Of a DNA stretch of 64,000 nt, positions 9,379 to 17,441 are shown piece after piece. The notes below the pieces were generated by a model. The model was not told the origin of the DNA. It made no database searches and saw only the letters and a list, made by a program, of their open reading frames with translations. Position numbers and translations under genes: made by a program. The DNA lies in assembly GCA_012960035.1 (NCBI GenBank), contig DUBZ01000070.1, forward strand, positions 216,823 through 280,822, read 5' to 3'. The first letter of the stretch is position 1. Every line of letters starts with the position of its first letter. This DNA comes from Myxococcales bacterium. GTDB taxonomy: Bacteria; Myxococcota_A; UBA9160; UBA4427.

Positions 9379-9400
9379 CAGGAAGAACGTTCTCTTCCTG
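9379..9400. other. Perfect inverted repeat in the mraZ-rsmH spacer
   Basis: CAGGAAGA (9379-9386) and TCTTCCTG (9393-9400) are perfectly complementary and flank a six-base loop, giving an 8-bp hairpin 16 bases after the mraZ stop and about 155 bases before the rsmH start on the minus strand. No uridine run follows, so it is not a classical intrinsic terminator. It could stabilise the mraZ message end, act as an attenuator between mraZ and the rest of the cluster, or be a protein-binding palindrome. Confidence 0.5.
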
Positions 9401-9415
9401 TCCCCACCGTTCTTT

Positions 9416-9859
9416 CTAGCTCGTTGGACTACTGTCCACCGAAAGCTGAATCTCCTCGAGCCGGCTCATTGTTTCGAGCTTGGTCGTCTCAAAAATCGTG
9501 GTGTCCCAAATTTCTATGCAGTCGAGTACACCAGCGATCGTGACCTTGCTTTGAAGCTGCGCGTGCTCCCGAAGTGCGGGGGGCACGAGAATTCGTCCCT
9601 GGCTGTCGATCGGGCATTCGTCGGAACCGGAGATCACAAAGCGTGTATAGGCTTGGACGTCGGGTTGGAGCTTCGACTTGGCCATCAGGTTCTGCTCAAT
9701 CACTTGCCAATCCTCGTAGGGATAGAGCGCCAGGTAGTTCTTGTAGTTCGTCAGGATCGGAGGGTGCTCGCTGCGTCTAAGAATCTCGTTTCGATATCCG
9801 GCGGGGATACTGAGCCTCCCCTTTTTGTCGATCGTATGATCGTGCCGGCCGCGAAACAT
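9416..9859 (-). CDS. mraZ: MraZ, transcriptional regulator of the dcw cluster
   Basis: A 147-residue protein with two SpoVT-AbrB-type DNA-binding units (HTIDKKGRLSIPAGYR around 8-23 and CPIDSQGRILVPPALR at 82-97), the layout and length of MraZ. MraZ forms a ring and binds tandem short repeats upstream of its own gene, controlling the division cluster. The start is ATG 9859 with AGGA upstream. The array of GTGG boxes at 9887-9960 immediately upstream fits an autoregulatory operator. Confidence 0.96.
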   Translation of the reverse strand: MFRGRHDHTIDKKGRLSIPAGYRNEILRRSEHPPILTNYKNYLALYPYEDWQVIEQNLMAKSKLQPDVQAYTRFVISGSDECPIDSQGRILVPPALREHAQLQSKVTIAGVLDCIEIWDTTIFETTKLETMSRLEEIQLSVDSSPTS

Positions 9860-9886
9860 CAGTTGTGATTCCTATGGGTCAGTCCG

Positions 9887-9960
9887 CCACCTCCGTGCTA
9901 CTCGATCCACCATATGCCACTTCAACCCACTTTGCACCCCAGGAAACCACTTTCTTCCAC
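9887..9960 (-). promoter_or_regulatory. Probable MraZ operator: 10-bp-phased GTGG boxes
   Basis: Read on the minus strand, GTGG occurs at 9957-9960, 9947-9950, 9927-9930, 9917-9920 and 9907-9910, exactly ten bases apart, with a GGGG variant filling the step at 9937-9940 and one more in-phase GTGG at 9887-9890. Several boxes are preceded by AAA or GAA (AAAGTGG). Known MraZ sites are tandem TGGG- or AAAGTG-type boxes at the same 10-bp spacing in mraZ promoters of E. coli and mollicutes. The array lies 28-101 bases upstream of the mraZ start and just downstream of an AT-rich stretch (9961-9980) that may contain the promoter. The assignment is inference from pattern plus position. Confidence 0.8.
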
Positions 9961-10008
9961 ATTTTTAATAAAATGCGCTAATTGCATGGGTCGGCGATCC
10001 CAGACACA

Positions 10009-10038
10009 CCAACTAACCAGACTTTTTGGGTCAGTTGG
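10009..10038 (-). terminator. Hairpin downstream of the deacetylase gene
   Basis: CCAACTAACC (10009-10018) pairs with GGTCAGTTGG (10029-10038) with one mismatch around a loop that contains five thymines. It lies between the stop of the minus-strand deacetylase gene (10110) and the mraZ operator. There is no clear terminal uridine run, so it may insulate transcription only partly. Confidence 0.35.
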
Positions 10039-10109
10039 TGCGCGAAAGGCGAAGGCTATGCCCGATTGGTGGGCGGGCTTCTAGTGGCGGATCGGTTGGT
10101 CAGGACGAC

Positions 10110-11183
10110 TCAACGGGACTTGATACAGGTGTAGTTCTGGCTGTGGACTGCACGGACGGCGTCCACGACTGCGGCGAGATTGCTCCCGGCGTCGATGGCG
10201 AGTGGGGAGCCGAGTCGCGATTCGGGCTGTGGCTCAGACAGCGCAGCGAGCACCGAAGTCGTTCCCTCGATCAGTCCCTGGGCCGAGTAGCCCCCTTCGA
10301 GAACGTACGCGATACGGCCTCCGCAGGCCGATTCCGCCACTTCCTGCATGATCTGGGTCATCGCATGGAAGCCGTTTGCGGTGATGTTCATCGACCCAAG
10401 CGGATCGGCTTCATGGGCGTCGAAGCCGCAGGAAACCAGGATGAAGTCCGGATCGAATTCGAGGGCGACCGGCGCGATCAGGTGCTGCATCACGCCCAGG
10501 TATTCGAAGTCGCCGCAGCCCTGGGGCATGGGGACGTTAAAAGTGGAGCCAAGTCCCATGCCCAGCCCAGATTCACCGGCGGCACCGGTTCCTGGATAGA
10601 AGGGAAACTGGTGGGTCGACATATAGAGGATGGAGGGGTCGGACTCGAAGGAGTGCTGGCTTCCGTTTCCGTGGTGGACGTCCCAGTCGAAGATCAAAAT
10701 CTTTTCAATTCCAGCATGTTGCTGGAGTGCGCGGGCCGCGACGGCCACGCTGTTGAAGAGACAGAAGCCCATTGCGGCTCGGGACTCCGCGTGGTGGCCC
10801 GGGGGCCGAAGGGCGGCGAAGCCCGTGTCCAGCTCGCCAGAGGCGATGCGCATGGCCAAATCCACACAGCTTCCGGCCGCGAGACGGGCGACATCGTAGC
10901 TGGCGGGGGAGATGAAGGTGTCCGCATCGAGATGTCCATGTCCCCGCGCAGCGGCGGCTTTCACGGTGCGGAGATGATCTTCTGTGTGGATGAGGAGGAT
11001 GTCGTCGTCGCTGGCCTCGCTCGGGGTAAGCGAGGTGAGCGAACCCGGGTGGTCTTGGCGCCACGCTTCAAGGGCCTTGCCCACGGCAACAAGCCGGGCA
11101 GCTGCTTCGGGATGGTGGGTGGGTTCAATGTGATCTTGGAACCGCGGATCTTCGATCACGCCAATTCGTCGGGTGACGTCCAT
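10110..11183 (-). CDS. Class II histone deacetylase / acetoin-utilisation-type deacetylase
   Basis: Zinc-dependent amidohydrolase of the HDAC superfamily (357 residues). The catalytic set is complete: the His pair in PPGHHAE (130-131), zinc ligands Asp168 and His170 in DWDVHHGNG, Asp255 in GFDAHEADPLG, and the transition-state Tyr299 in GGYS. Bacterial members deacetylate proteins, polyamines or small acetyl-amides and the substrate cannot be read from sequence. It is a single gene, divergent from the epimerase-like gene whose start is about 80 bp away, and it precedes the dcw cluster on the same strand without overlap. Confidence 0.92.
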   Translation of the reverse strand: MDVTRRIGVIEDPRFQDHIEPTHHPEAAARLVAVGKALEAWRQDHPGSLTSLTPSEASDDDILLIHTEDHLRTVKAAAARGHGHLDADTFISPASYDVARLAAGSCVDLAMRIASGELDTGFAALRPPGHHAESRAAMGFCLFNSVAVAARALQQHAGIEKILIFDWDVHHGNGSQHSFESDPSILYMSTHQFPFYPGTGAAGESGLGMGLGSTFNVPMPQGCGDFEYLGVMQHLIAPVALEFDPDFILVSCGFDAHEADPLGSMNITANGFHAMTQIMQEVAESACGGRIAYVLEGGYSAQGLIEGTTSVLAALSEPQPESRLGSPLAIDAGSNLAAVVDAVRAVHSQNYTCIKSR

Positions 11184-11263
11184 ACCGTGGAATGGTATCT
11201 GACAGACCTACGACGAGCGACCCAAGTCGTCCTATTACGACGTTTCGATTCGGAGAACTTCCT

Positions 11264-12178
11264 TTGAGCCCGCCGTGCTGCGTTGCCATCACAGGCGTCG
11301 ACACTTTTTTTGGTCGACGATTGGTCGAGCGCTGGTCCCGAACGGATTCGGCACCGCGCATTGTGCACTGCGACCTCGGCCAGACGGATCTTTCGGAGCG
11401 CTTTCGCGAAGAACGTGTCGAGAGCGTGGTTCATTTGTCGTTGCAAGACGTACCGGGCGTCGAAAGTGAACGTGGTCTCGCAAGCGACTTAAGCAGCACG
11501 CAAGCGCTCCTCGATGCCTGCGCGAAGGCCGGGATCGGGCGGCTTGTGATTCCGTCGTCGACGATGTGTTACGGACCGAGGCTCGAGAATCCGCAGCATA
11601 TGCGCGAAGACGCACGGCTTTACGGACAACCAGACACCCGATGGGTTTCGACACGCGTGCAGATCGAGCAGAGGGTTGCGACGTTTCGCGATCAATTTCC
11701 GCAGTGCGACGTAACGGTTCTGCGACACTGCTGGGTGATGGGGCCGGCGTATCTCGACGCGATTGTTCGGTACTTCGAAGCGGACTGGGTTCCAACCGTG
11801 CTTGGGCACGACCCGCTACTTCAGTTTGTGCACGAGGACGACGTTCTGGACACCCTCGAGGCGGCCGCGCTGCGGCCCCATCCCGGGACCTTCAACGTCG
11901 TCGGCGACGGCGTACTGCCGCTATCCGGCTACCTCCGCCTGGCGGGCAAATGGAATGTACCGACCCCCGAACGGCTGCTCAGCTTCGTCTCCGATGCTCC
12001 GCTTCCGTTTTCCGGCGCGCATAGCGGTCGGGGCTTTTGTGACTATCTGAAATACATTTGGCTCGCTTCTGGGGAGCGCGCAGAAAATGAATTCGGGCCC
12101 CGCACATATTCGAGCCAAGAGGCTTGGCTTTCGATGGTGGGAGCGCGACGGTTGCGTGACTACCAGGCGCGAAACTGA
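11264..12178 (+). CDS. Extended-SDR epimerase-like protein with altered active site
   Basis: A 304-residue NAD(P)-binding protein of the nucleotide-sugar epimerase type. It opens with VAITGVDTFFGRRLVERW (a relaxed TGxxGFxG loop) and contains VVHLS, SSTMCYGPR and FVHEDDVLD in the expected order. The usual YxxxK catalytic pair is replaced by WVSTR (Trp and Arg), so epimerase chemistry is doubtful. I start it at TTG 11264 because GGAG sits eight bases upstream; an in-frame ATG at 11192 would run almost into the divergent deacetylase start and has no ribosome site. The acyltransferase-like gene begins 18 bp downstream, so the two are probably co-transcribed. Confidence 0.8.
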   Translation: MSPPCCVAITGVDTFFGRRLVERWSRTDSAPRIVHCDLGQTDLSERFREERVESVVHLSLQDVPGVESERGLASDLSSTQALLDACAKAGIGRLVIPSSTMCYGPRLENPQHMREDARLYGQPDTRWVSTRVQIEQRVATFRDQFPQCDVTVLRHCWVMGPAYLDAIVRYFEADWVPTVLGHDPLLQFVHEDDVLDTLEAAALRPHPGTFNVVGDGVLPLSGYLRLAGKWNVPTPERLLSFVSDAPLPFSGAHSGRGFCDYLKYIWLASGERAENEFGPRTYSSQEAWLSMVGARRLRDYQARN

Positions 12179-12196
12179 ATTGAGGATGCACTTGAG

Positions 12197-13225
12197 ATGA
12201 GCCGAGACCGTTCCGCCGACAATCAAGGAAAGCCGAAGGCAGGGAAAACCGGGGCCGAGGCGCGGGGCTCGGCGCGCGGGTTTGGCCGGCTGGGGGAAGC
12301 GCTGTCGGGGCTGCGCGAAGAAATCCGCACGCAGCAGCGTCGCACGTTCACCGCACCCAAAGAAGACGAGCGTGGGGCCGACTGGAATTCGCTTTTTGAC
12401 GAATTGCGCAAGCGGGTGCGGACGCTCGGCATGGTCGAACGCGAACCCGTTGTCGACGAATTCGGGATGGAGGTGGCTTACCTCGAACAGCAGAAGCCGT
12501 TCTTCGATTTTATGTTCGAGCGTTACTGGCGGGTCGATCTCCGCGGTGCGACGCGCCCCAAGCCGAGCAAACCGGTGGTCTTTGTCGCGAATCTTTCGGG
12601 CATCTTGCCTTGGGACGCCATGATGCTCGCGCACGCGATCGGTCGCGGACGCCCGACCGCGGCCCGCCCCCGTTTTCTCGTACAAGACAGAGTGCTCGCA
12701 CTGCCGTTTGCGCAAGCGCAACTTGTCAGGATTGGTGGCGTGAGATCGTGTCGCGAGAACCTCGATGAACTGCTTGCGAAACAACGTAGTGTCATCGCGT
12801 TTCCAGAGAGCAAAGAGCGGCCGGCTCACTCCTACAGGGATCGCTATCAGGTTACGCCGTTCGTGGATACGAGTGCGGTGCTTTCGGCGGCCAAGGCGGG
12901 TTGCGCAGTCGTGCCGGTTGGCATCGTGGGGGCGGAAGACGCGACCCCTCGGCTCGGTGATATGGCGATGCTCGCAAAGCTCGCCTCGCGAGACCTCGGC
13001 ATCCCGAAACTGCCGAGCACGCCGGTGTTTCCGCTGTTGGGGCCGCTTGGGTTGCTTCCGCTACCGGCCAAATGGGTGATTTCGCTCGGCGAACCGGTGC
13101 CGGCTCGGACGGTCGTCGAGCATGCAGAAACCGAAACCGCGCTCGAGCTGAACGGCGTGCTCCGCGCGCGAATTCAAGCCTTGGTCGAGAGCGGGCTTGA
13201 GTCGCGATCTTCGACCTGGGCGTAG
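12197..13225 (+). CDS. Lysophospholipid-acyltransferase-like protein lacking the catalytic His
   Basis: A 342-residue protein of the PlsC/LPLAT superfamily. A basic, disordered leader and an amphipathic helical region (about 20-110) precede the acyltransferase core. In relatives the core motif reads NHSGxLPWD, with His as general base; here it is NLSGILPWD (Leu133 in the His position, codon ctt, Asp140 kept). The later FPESKERPA (block III-like) and VVPVGIVGAEDA segments remain. It follows the epimerase-like gene by 18 bp. Either the protein is inactive and has a binding or regulatory role, or another residue serves as base. Fold assignment is fairly sure and activity is not. Confidence 0.8.
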   Translation: MSRDRSADNQGKPKAGKTGAEARGSARGFGRLGEALSGLREEIRTQQRRTFTAPKEDERGADWNSLFDELRKRVRTLGMVEREPVVDEFGMEVAYLEQQKPFFDFMFERYWRVDLRGATRPKPSKPVVFVANLSGILPWDAMMLAHAIGRGRPTAARPRFLVQDRVLALPFAQAQLVRIGGVRSCRENLDELLAKQRSVIAFPESKERPAHSYRDRYQVTPFVDTSAVLSAAKAGCAVVPVGIVGAEDATPRLGDMAMLAKLASRDLGIPKLPSTPVFPLLGPLGLLPLPAKWVISLGEPVPARTVVEHAETETALELNGVLRARIQALVESGLESRSSTWA

Positions 13226-13270
13226 ACCGCCGGGGCGCTGATCTCAGGACGAGGGTCTTGCGTTCAGCGC

Positions 13271-13951
13271 TTAATCGTCGCGCGAGCCCGAATCTTGGAT
13301 CGAGCGCTGCAGGTCTTCGATTGCGTTCGCAACGCGCTCAAGGTTCTGATTGAGTGCGTCGACGTCCTTGCGTCGTGGCAGGTCGAGTACTTTGAAGACG
13401 CGTTCGACGGCAGCTTGAATTGCCGAGTCGAAGTCTGGCGAGGCGTAGGCGATCCAATCACCGAGGCCACGGCGCCCGCCTCTCTTGTTTTTGTCTCTGT
13501 TTTTGTGGTTGTCTCTCTGGTCAGAGCCGTATTGCGCGTCTCGCGAATTCGCTTCGGTCTCAGTGCCCTCCGGCTGCTCCGGACTGCTCTCGCTACCCCG
13601 CGACCGCTTGCCATTCTCACCTTGGATAATGTTGCGGAAACGGTCTTGAATCTCGTCGATGTTGTCCGTCGCGTCGTCGACGCCTTTTTTCAGAACGTCG
13701 TAGAGAACGTCGCCGCCGCGTTCCATGATCTGTGTCAGCAAGCTCGTCGAGGGTTCGTGGTTCGACCGGCTTTCGTCCACGAGGATCTGCGAAAGGGCGA
13801 CTTTCGTGATGTCCTCACCCGACTCGTTGTCGATCACGCGCACTTCTTCGCCGCGTTCGAGAAGTTCGGCGATCCCTTTCAGCGTGATGTAACGACTCGA
13901 TTGGGTGTTGTAGAGCTTCCGGTTGGCGTAGCGCTTGATCAGAATCGGCAT
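13271..13951 (-). CDS. phaR: PhaR-type polyhydroxyalkanoate synthesis regulator
   Basis: The N-terminus (MPILIKRYANRKLYNTQSSR) is the signature of the PHB/PHA accumulation regulator DNA-binding domain, followed by the companion motif VIDNESGEDITKVALSQIL (about 39-57). A charged, disordered centre (about 110-165, rich in Asp, Asn, Arg, Glu) separates it from a C-terminal phasin-like amphipathic helix (DVDALNQNLERVANAIEDL, about 194-212). PhaR represses phasin and PHA genes and binds both DNA and PHA granules. No PHA synthase lies in the window. It is convergent with the acyltransferase-like gene. Confidence 0.88.
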   Translation of the reverse strand: MPILIKRYANRKLYNTQSSRYITLKGIAELLERGEEVRVIDNESGEDITKVALSQILVDESRSNHEPSTSLLTQIMERGGDVLYDVLKKGVDDATDNIDEIQDRFRNIIQGENGKRSRGSESSPEQPEGTETEANSRDAQYGSDQRDNHKNRDKNKRGGRRGLGDWIAYASPDFDSAIQAAVERVFKVLDLPRRKDVDALNQNLERVANAIEDLQRSIQDSGSRDD

Positions 13952-14134
13952 GGAGTTACTCGCTCACGTTTCGATTGGGCTAGGAGGGCGGGGTGAAGAG
14001 TAGAGCGTGAAGAGACGAGACGGCGATCTGTCGAATGAACCCGACCCCTTCGCGTGCAAGTTCGGGGACGCAATCGAAAATTCCATGTCGTCTTTGAGAA
14101 GTTGCAACTTAGCACGGGGGATCGGGTGCAGCCG

Positions 14135-14761
14135 CTACCCCTCGATCTTGATGCGCTGGATTCGGCTAGCCCGGTCTGCAGTTGGTTTCGCCTGTGGTTT
14201 TGGCGCACGCGTAGTTGTGGGTGTTGTTGTGGGTGTAGTTGTGGGTGTAGGAGAAGCGGCGAGGTTTGACATTGCGCGCTTGAGGTCCTTGCTCGTCCAA
14301 CCGGTCTGGCCCTTTGCCCCTTGTTGACCGTGCGCACCAGGGGCTTCGCGACGAATGCCGATCTCCCACAGCACTTCACGCAAGCTCATGAAAACCCGAA
14401 GCACCGAACGCGCGTCGTCGTCGCTTCTCGACTTGACTTCCCAGCGCGCAATTTCCGAGTCGATCGTTTCGAGGAGAGCGTGGGTCGCGGTCGCGCGTAG
14501 CGATGGCGAGTTGCCCGAAAGTGCTTCGGAAACTTGATCGAGTACGCGTGCCAACTCTGCAAGGTTGGGTTGTGCTTCCGCAGGCAACTCACTCACGATG
14601 AGACTCGCCGCGTCCAGTAGCGCGCGCGCACTCGCGACCCCTTCGGACAATGCGACGGATGCATGACCAATCGCGCGTTCGAGGGCCTGGTTGGTGGTCT
14701 CGTCTTTGCGACTCCCGGAGGATCGTGCGCCAGATTTGCGCGGGTCGTTCCTTGCGCTCAT
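14135..14761 (-). CDS. Hypothetical helical protein with Thr-Pro repeat tail
   Basis: A 208-residue protein I cannot assign to a family. I choose ATG 14761, which has GGGGAG nine bases upstream, over a longer frame that would overlap the ArsA-type gene. Residues about 20-160 are predicted largely helical (NQALERAIGHASVALSEG, then LAELARVLDQVSEALSG); residues about 170-195 are a low-complexity PTTTPTTT stretch encoded by a 12-bp DNA repeat; the end is basic. Its place between phaR and two ArsA ATPases, all on one strand, suggests a granule- or membrane-surface role, but that is only context. Confidence 0.7.
   Translation of the reverse strand: MSARNDPRKSGARSSGSRKDETTNQALERAIGHASVALSEGVASARALLDAASLIVSELPAEAQPNLAELARVLDQVSEALSGNSPSLRATATHALLETIDSEIARWEVKSRSDDDARSVLRVFMSLREVLWEIGIRREAPGAHGQQGAKGQTGWTSKDLKRAMSNLAASPTPTTTPTTTPTTTRAPKPQAKPTADRASRIQRIKIEG
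14211..14250. repeat. 12-bp tandem repeat inside the hypothetical gene
   Basis: About 3.3 copies of GTAGTTGTGGGT run from 14211 to 14250, with one variant base in the second copy. Being a multiple of three, it encodes the in-frame PTTT repeat of the protein on the minus strand and can change length without breaking the frame. Confidence 0.85.
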
Positions 14762-14828
14762 CTCTTCATCTCCCCAACCTTCATTGCGCGATTCAATTTC
14801 GACGCGCTCCGAGATTGAACGTCGTCGC

Positions 14829-15998
14829 TCATCGATTCGCAACCTCGTCTTCCACCGTGAGCGCATCCGCGATTGCGGACAGCGTCTGCAAGTCGTGAAT
14901 GTCGTGGGGCGCTTCTTCGATTTCGCTGAAGAAGCAGCGACGCGCTTCCGCATGCTCGCGCAAAATGCGGGTGTGCACGAAGTCGCGATGGGCCTGATTG
15001 GCCATTTCGGAGGCGGCGCTTACCGCCGCGCGAGCCGCGGCAGGGTCGTCGAGTGCATGCGCCAGTGCATCGATGTCCGCCTGGGGAACGGTGGAGTTCA
15101 GGAGCTCGGGGGAGGGCGGCGTTTCGCCGGGCCAAAGGTGCATGCGGTTGACCACGATCCCGCGAAGCCGGGCCCGGGCCTCGCTCAAGTGGTCGAGAAA
15201 CATGCGGGCGTTGCGGCTGGGTTCTTGCCCGGGGCCGGCGATCAGAATAAACGCAGTATCGGGTCCCGCCAATGTTTCGCGGATTCGATCGGCGCGTTGC
15301 TTGAAGCCGTCGGACATGTCGTCGATGGCCATCAAGAACGCCGAAAGATCTTCGAGAAAACCGACGCCGGTCACGCGCTCGATCAATTGAAGAACCATCT
15401 GCACCGGACGCTGAAATAGCTTGGCGCCGAATCGACCGGCCGCCATCGCGGGGTGGACCAACAACTTGACGAGGCGACTGTCCAAGAATTCTACCAGTCG
15501 CCGCGGCGAGTCCAGGAACTCGAGCACATGTTGCGCCGGGGGCGTGTCGACAACGACGAGGTCGAAGTCGTCGGACTCCGCCATTTCGAGAACCTTTTCC
15601 ATCGCCGCGTACTCACCACTTCCCGAAAGCGCTCCGGAGACATGTTGGTAGATCGGGTTTTCGAGGACCTGGCGACGCACCTCTGTGCTCGGTGCAAAGC
15701 GTGCAATCAGACCGTCGAAGGTGCGCTTTGGGTCGAGCATCATTGCGTGGAGTGCGAGCGATTCGCTTTGCGGGCCCGGGAGCGACACGCGTTGTGGCTC
15801 GTTGTCGAGCGCATCGATGCCGAGGGCGTCGGCGAGCCTTCGTGCCGGATCGATCGTCAACACAAGGGTGCGACGGCCCGCTCGTGCAGCGGCCAGCGCC
15901 ATTGCGGCCGACACCGTCGTTTTGCCGATACCGCCGGTTCCAACACAGATCACGACACGGTGTTGTTCGAGCACGGCTTTGGGGGTCAGCAACGTCAT
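14829..15998 (-). CDS. ArsA/Get3-family ATPase (second of a pair)
   Basis: A 389-residue SIMIBI-class ATPase. It has the deviant Walker A GTGGIGKTT (20-28), the switch-like VLTIDPARRLADALG (about 46-60), the VVDTPPAQHVLEFLDSP motif characteristic of ArsA/Get3 proteins, and ends with a helical substrate-domain-like region. No arsenic operon genes (arsB, arsC, arsR) are nearby and the Cys metal site of true ArsA is not evident, so a membrane-protein-targeting or regulatory role is likelier than arsenite efflux. It overlaps the upstream paralogue by ATGA, which argues for a heteromeric or co-regulated pair. Confidence 0.88.
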   Translation of the reverse strand: MTLLTPKAVLEQHRVVICVGTGGIGKTTVSAAMALAAARAGRRTLVLTIDPARRLADALGIDALDNEPQRVSLPGPQSESLALHAMMLDPKRTFDGLIARFAPSTEVRRQVLENPIYQHVSGALSGSGEYAAMEKVLEMAESDDFDLVVVDTPPAQHVLEFLDSPRRLVEFLDSRLVKLLVHPAMAAGRFGAKLFQRPVQMVLQLIERVTGVGFLEDLSAFLMAIDDMSDGFKQRADRIRETLAGPDTAFILIAGPGQEPSRNARMFLDHLSEARARLRGIVVNRMHLWPGETPPSPELLNSTVPQADIDALAHALDDPAAARAAVSAASEMANQAHRDFVHTRILREHAEARRCFFSEIEEAPHDIHDLQTLSAIADALTVEDEVANR

Positions 15999-17065
15999 TG
16001 CGACGAGGCCTCATCTTGCGGATCGCTGTTGCGGGCGTGCGCCGTCGGGTCGCTGAACAATTGCTCAGCCAACAGCAACAGATCACTCCTTCGTTCGATG
16101 CCACCGGGCACCTCGCCAATGCGGACGAGCGGCAAGTCCACGCGGTTCGCGAGTTCGCGAACGTAGTGATCGTTGAGTTCGAAGCGCGCACGCTGGCGCG
16201 CGCTGCAGGTCGCCAGAACTTGGGGCGACGGCAGACAGCCGAGTTCCGTGTTCCTCGGAAGTGTTTCGAGCCGGCTTTCAAAGTTGTCGGAACCGTCCGA
16301 GTTGCGGGGCAAGTCGGGTGGGAAGGGGCAAGGCAGGACTCGGTTGACGACCACTCGATCAAGCGGTGTGCCGATGTCATCGCGGACTCGTCCGATGAGT
16401 TCCGCGGTCTCTCGTACCGGCAGCTCTTCGGCCAGACTCACGGGCAACAGGCGCGTACGTTCGGGATCTTGAATCAACGCCTCGACGTCGCGCGCGCGAC
16501 GTTGGAGCGGGCCGGTTTTGATTGCCGATTGAACGACACGGGGTACGTCCAAGAACGTGAGGCCGTGACCACTCGCGGGCGCGTCGACCACGATCAGGTC
16601 GTACGTCAGCCGGCCCGTGTCGCGTCCAAAATTTTCGATATGCCCGATTTTTCCGAGGGTGATCAGTTCTCGCCAACCCGGAGCCGCCGCCAGCAATTGC
16701 TTGAAGGCGGGTTGGTTCAGGCTCTTTTTGACCAAGCTGTGCATGCCGATCTGCAAGCCGAGGTATTCCGCGAGTGCGGCGAACGGGTCGATGTGGAAAA
16801 CCCGGAGTGATGGTGAAAGTTCGCGGCCCTCGTAGCCGACCGGAGCCGAGCCCGGTTTAATGAGGCCATGCAGGTGTTCGTCGCGGCCCATTTCGACCAA
16901 GGCGACGCGAAGCCCACGTTGGGCAGCACCCAAGGCCACGGCAGCGGCGACGGTTGTTTTTCCGCAGCCGCCTTTGCCCGTCACAATGACGAGTCGACAG
17001 TCGAGTAGGGATTTGGGGGGGGATTCGGACATTTCCTCTTTCGCGACCGGGGGGCGTTCGCGCAT
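15995..17065 (-). CDS. ArsA/Get3-family ATPase (first of a pair)
   Basis: A 356-residue paralogue of the following gene. The deviant Walker A loop GKGGCGKTT is at 30-38, and the switch II-type motif VVDAPASGHGLTFLDVPR replaces the DTPPAxHxLxFLD of the partner. Adjacent pairs of divergent ArsA ATPases are known in actinobacteria and deltaproteobacteria, generally without an assigned function. A TTATAA at 17085-17090 lies about 20 bases upstream of the start and could be a -10 element, but no good -35 accompanies it. I keep the first ATG; a second at codon 12 is possible. Confidence 0.87.
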   Translation of the reverse strand: MRERPPVAKEEMSESPPKSLLDCRLVIVTGKGGCGKTTVAAAVALGAAQRGLRVALVEMGRDEHLHGLIKPGSAPVGYEGRELSPSLRVFHIDPFAALAEYLGLQIGMHSLVKKSLNQPAFKQLLAAAPGWRELITLGKIGHIENFGRDTGRLTYDLIVVDAPASGHGLTFLDVPRVVQSAIKTGPLQRRARDVEALIQDPERTRLLPVSLAEELPVRETAELIGRVRDDIGTPLDRVVVNRVLPCPFPPDLPRNSDGSDNFESRLETLPRNTELGCLPSPQVLATCSARQRARFELNDHYVRELANRVDLPLVRIGEVPGGIERRSDLLLLAEQLFSDPTAHARNSDPQDEASSQ

Positions 17066-17441
17066 TTCCGTTCAGGTCGCGTTGTTATAAGCAGGCTGTG
17101 ATGGGCCCAACAGAGACCCCGAATTTAGGACTTTCGCCGAGTTGATTCGGCGATTCTCGTCTCAATCTCCCTACACCACAGGAAATCGCCGGGAAAATTG
17201 CGATTCGGCCGATTCTCTTTGTCTACAGCCGACCCTACTTAGCCCAAACCAAGGGCCGCCCCAGCTCAAGCGATGTGCGAGTCGATCCGAAACAGCATGG
17301 TAGAGCAGCGGTTTCGCCTCGGAGCCCTGAGTTTCAGTTTGATTCATACGCGTCGCGGTGCCCGGTGGGACTGCGTCGGTCCGAACTTTGAAAATAGCAC
17401 ACAGGTGCATGTGAACCGCTTGGTTTTCCCCGAGCCTGGAG
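17066..17441. other. Intergenic region between divergent genes
   Basis: 376 bp between the ArsA-type pair (minus) and the zinc-ribbon gene (plus). It must hold both promoters. I see the TTATAA at 17085-17090 for the minus-strand genes but no convincing full promoter, hairpin or small ORF with a ribosome site. Confidence 0.6.

Noticed and set aside
10026..11267. 413-residue plus-strand frame opposite the deacetylase
   Set aside because: Mirror of the deacetylase gene, whose catalytic residues are all present on the minus strand.
17275..17360. tRNA-like stretch with GGTAGAGC
   Set aside because: The D-arm-like string is not followed by a paired anticodon stem, a proper T-loop or an acceptor stem.
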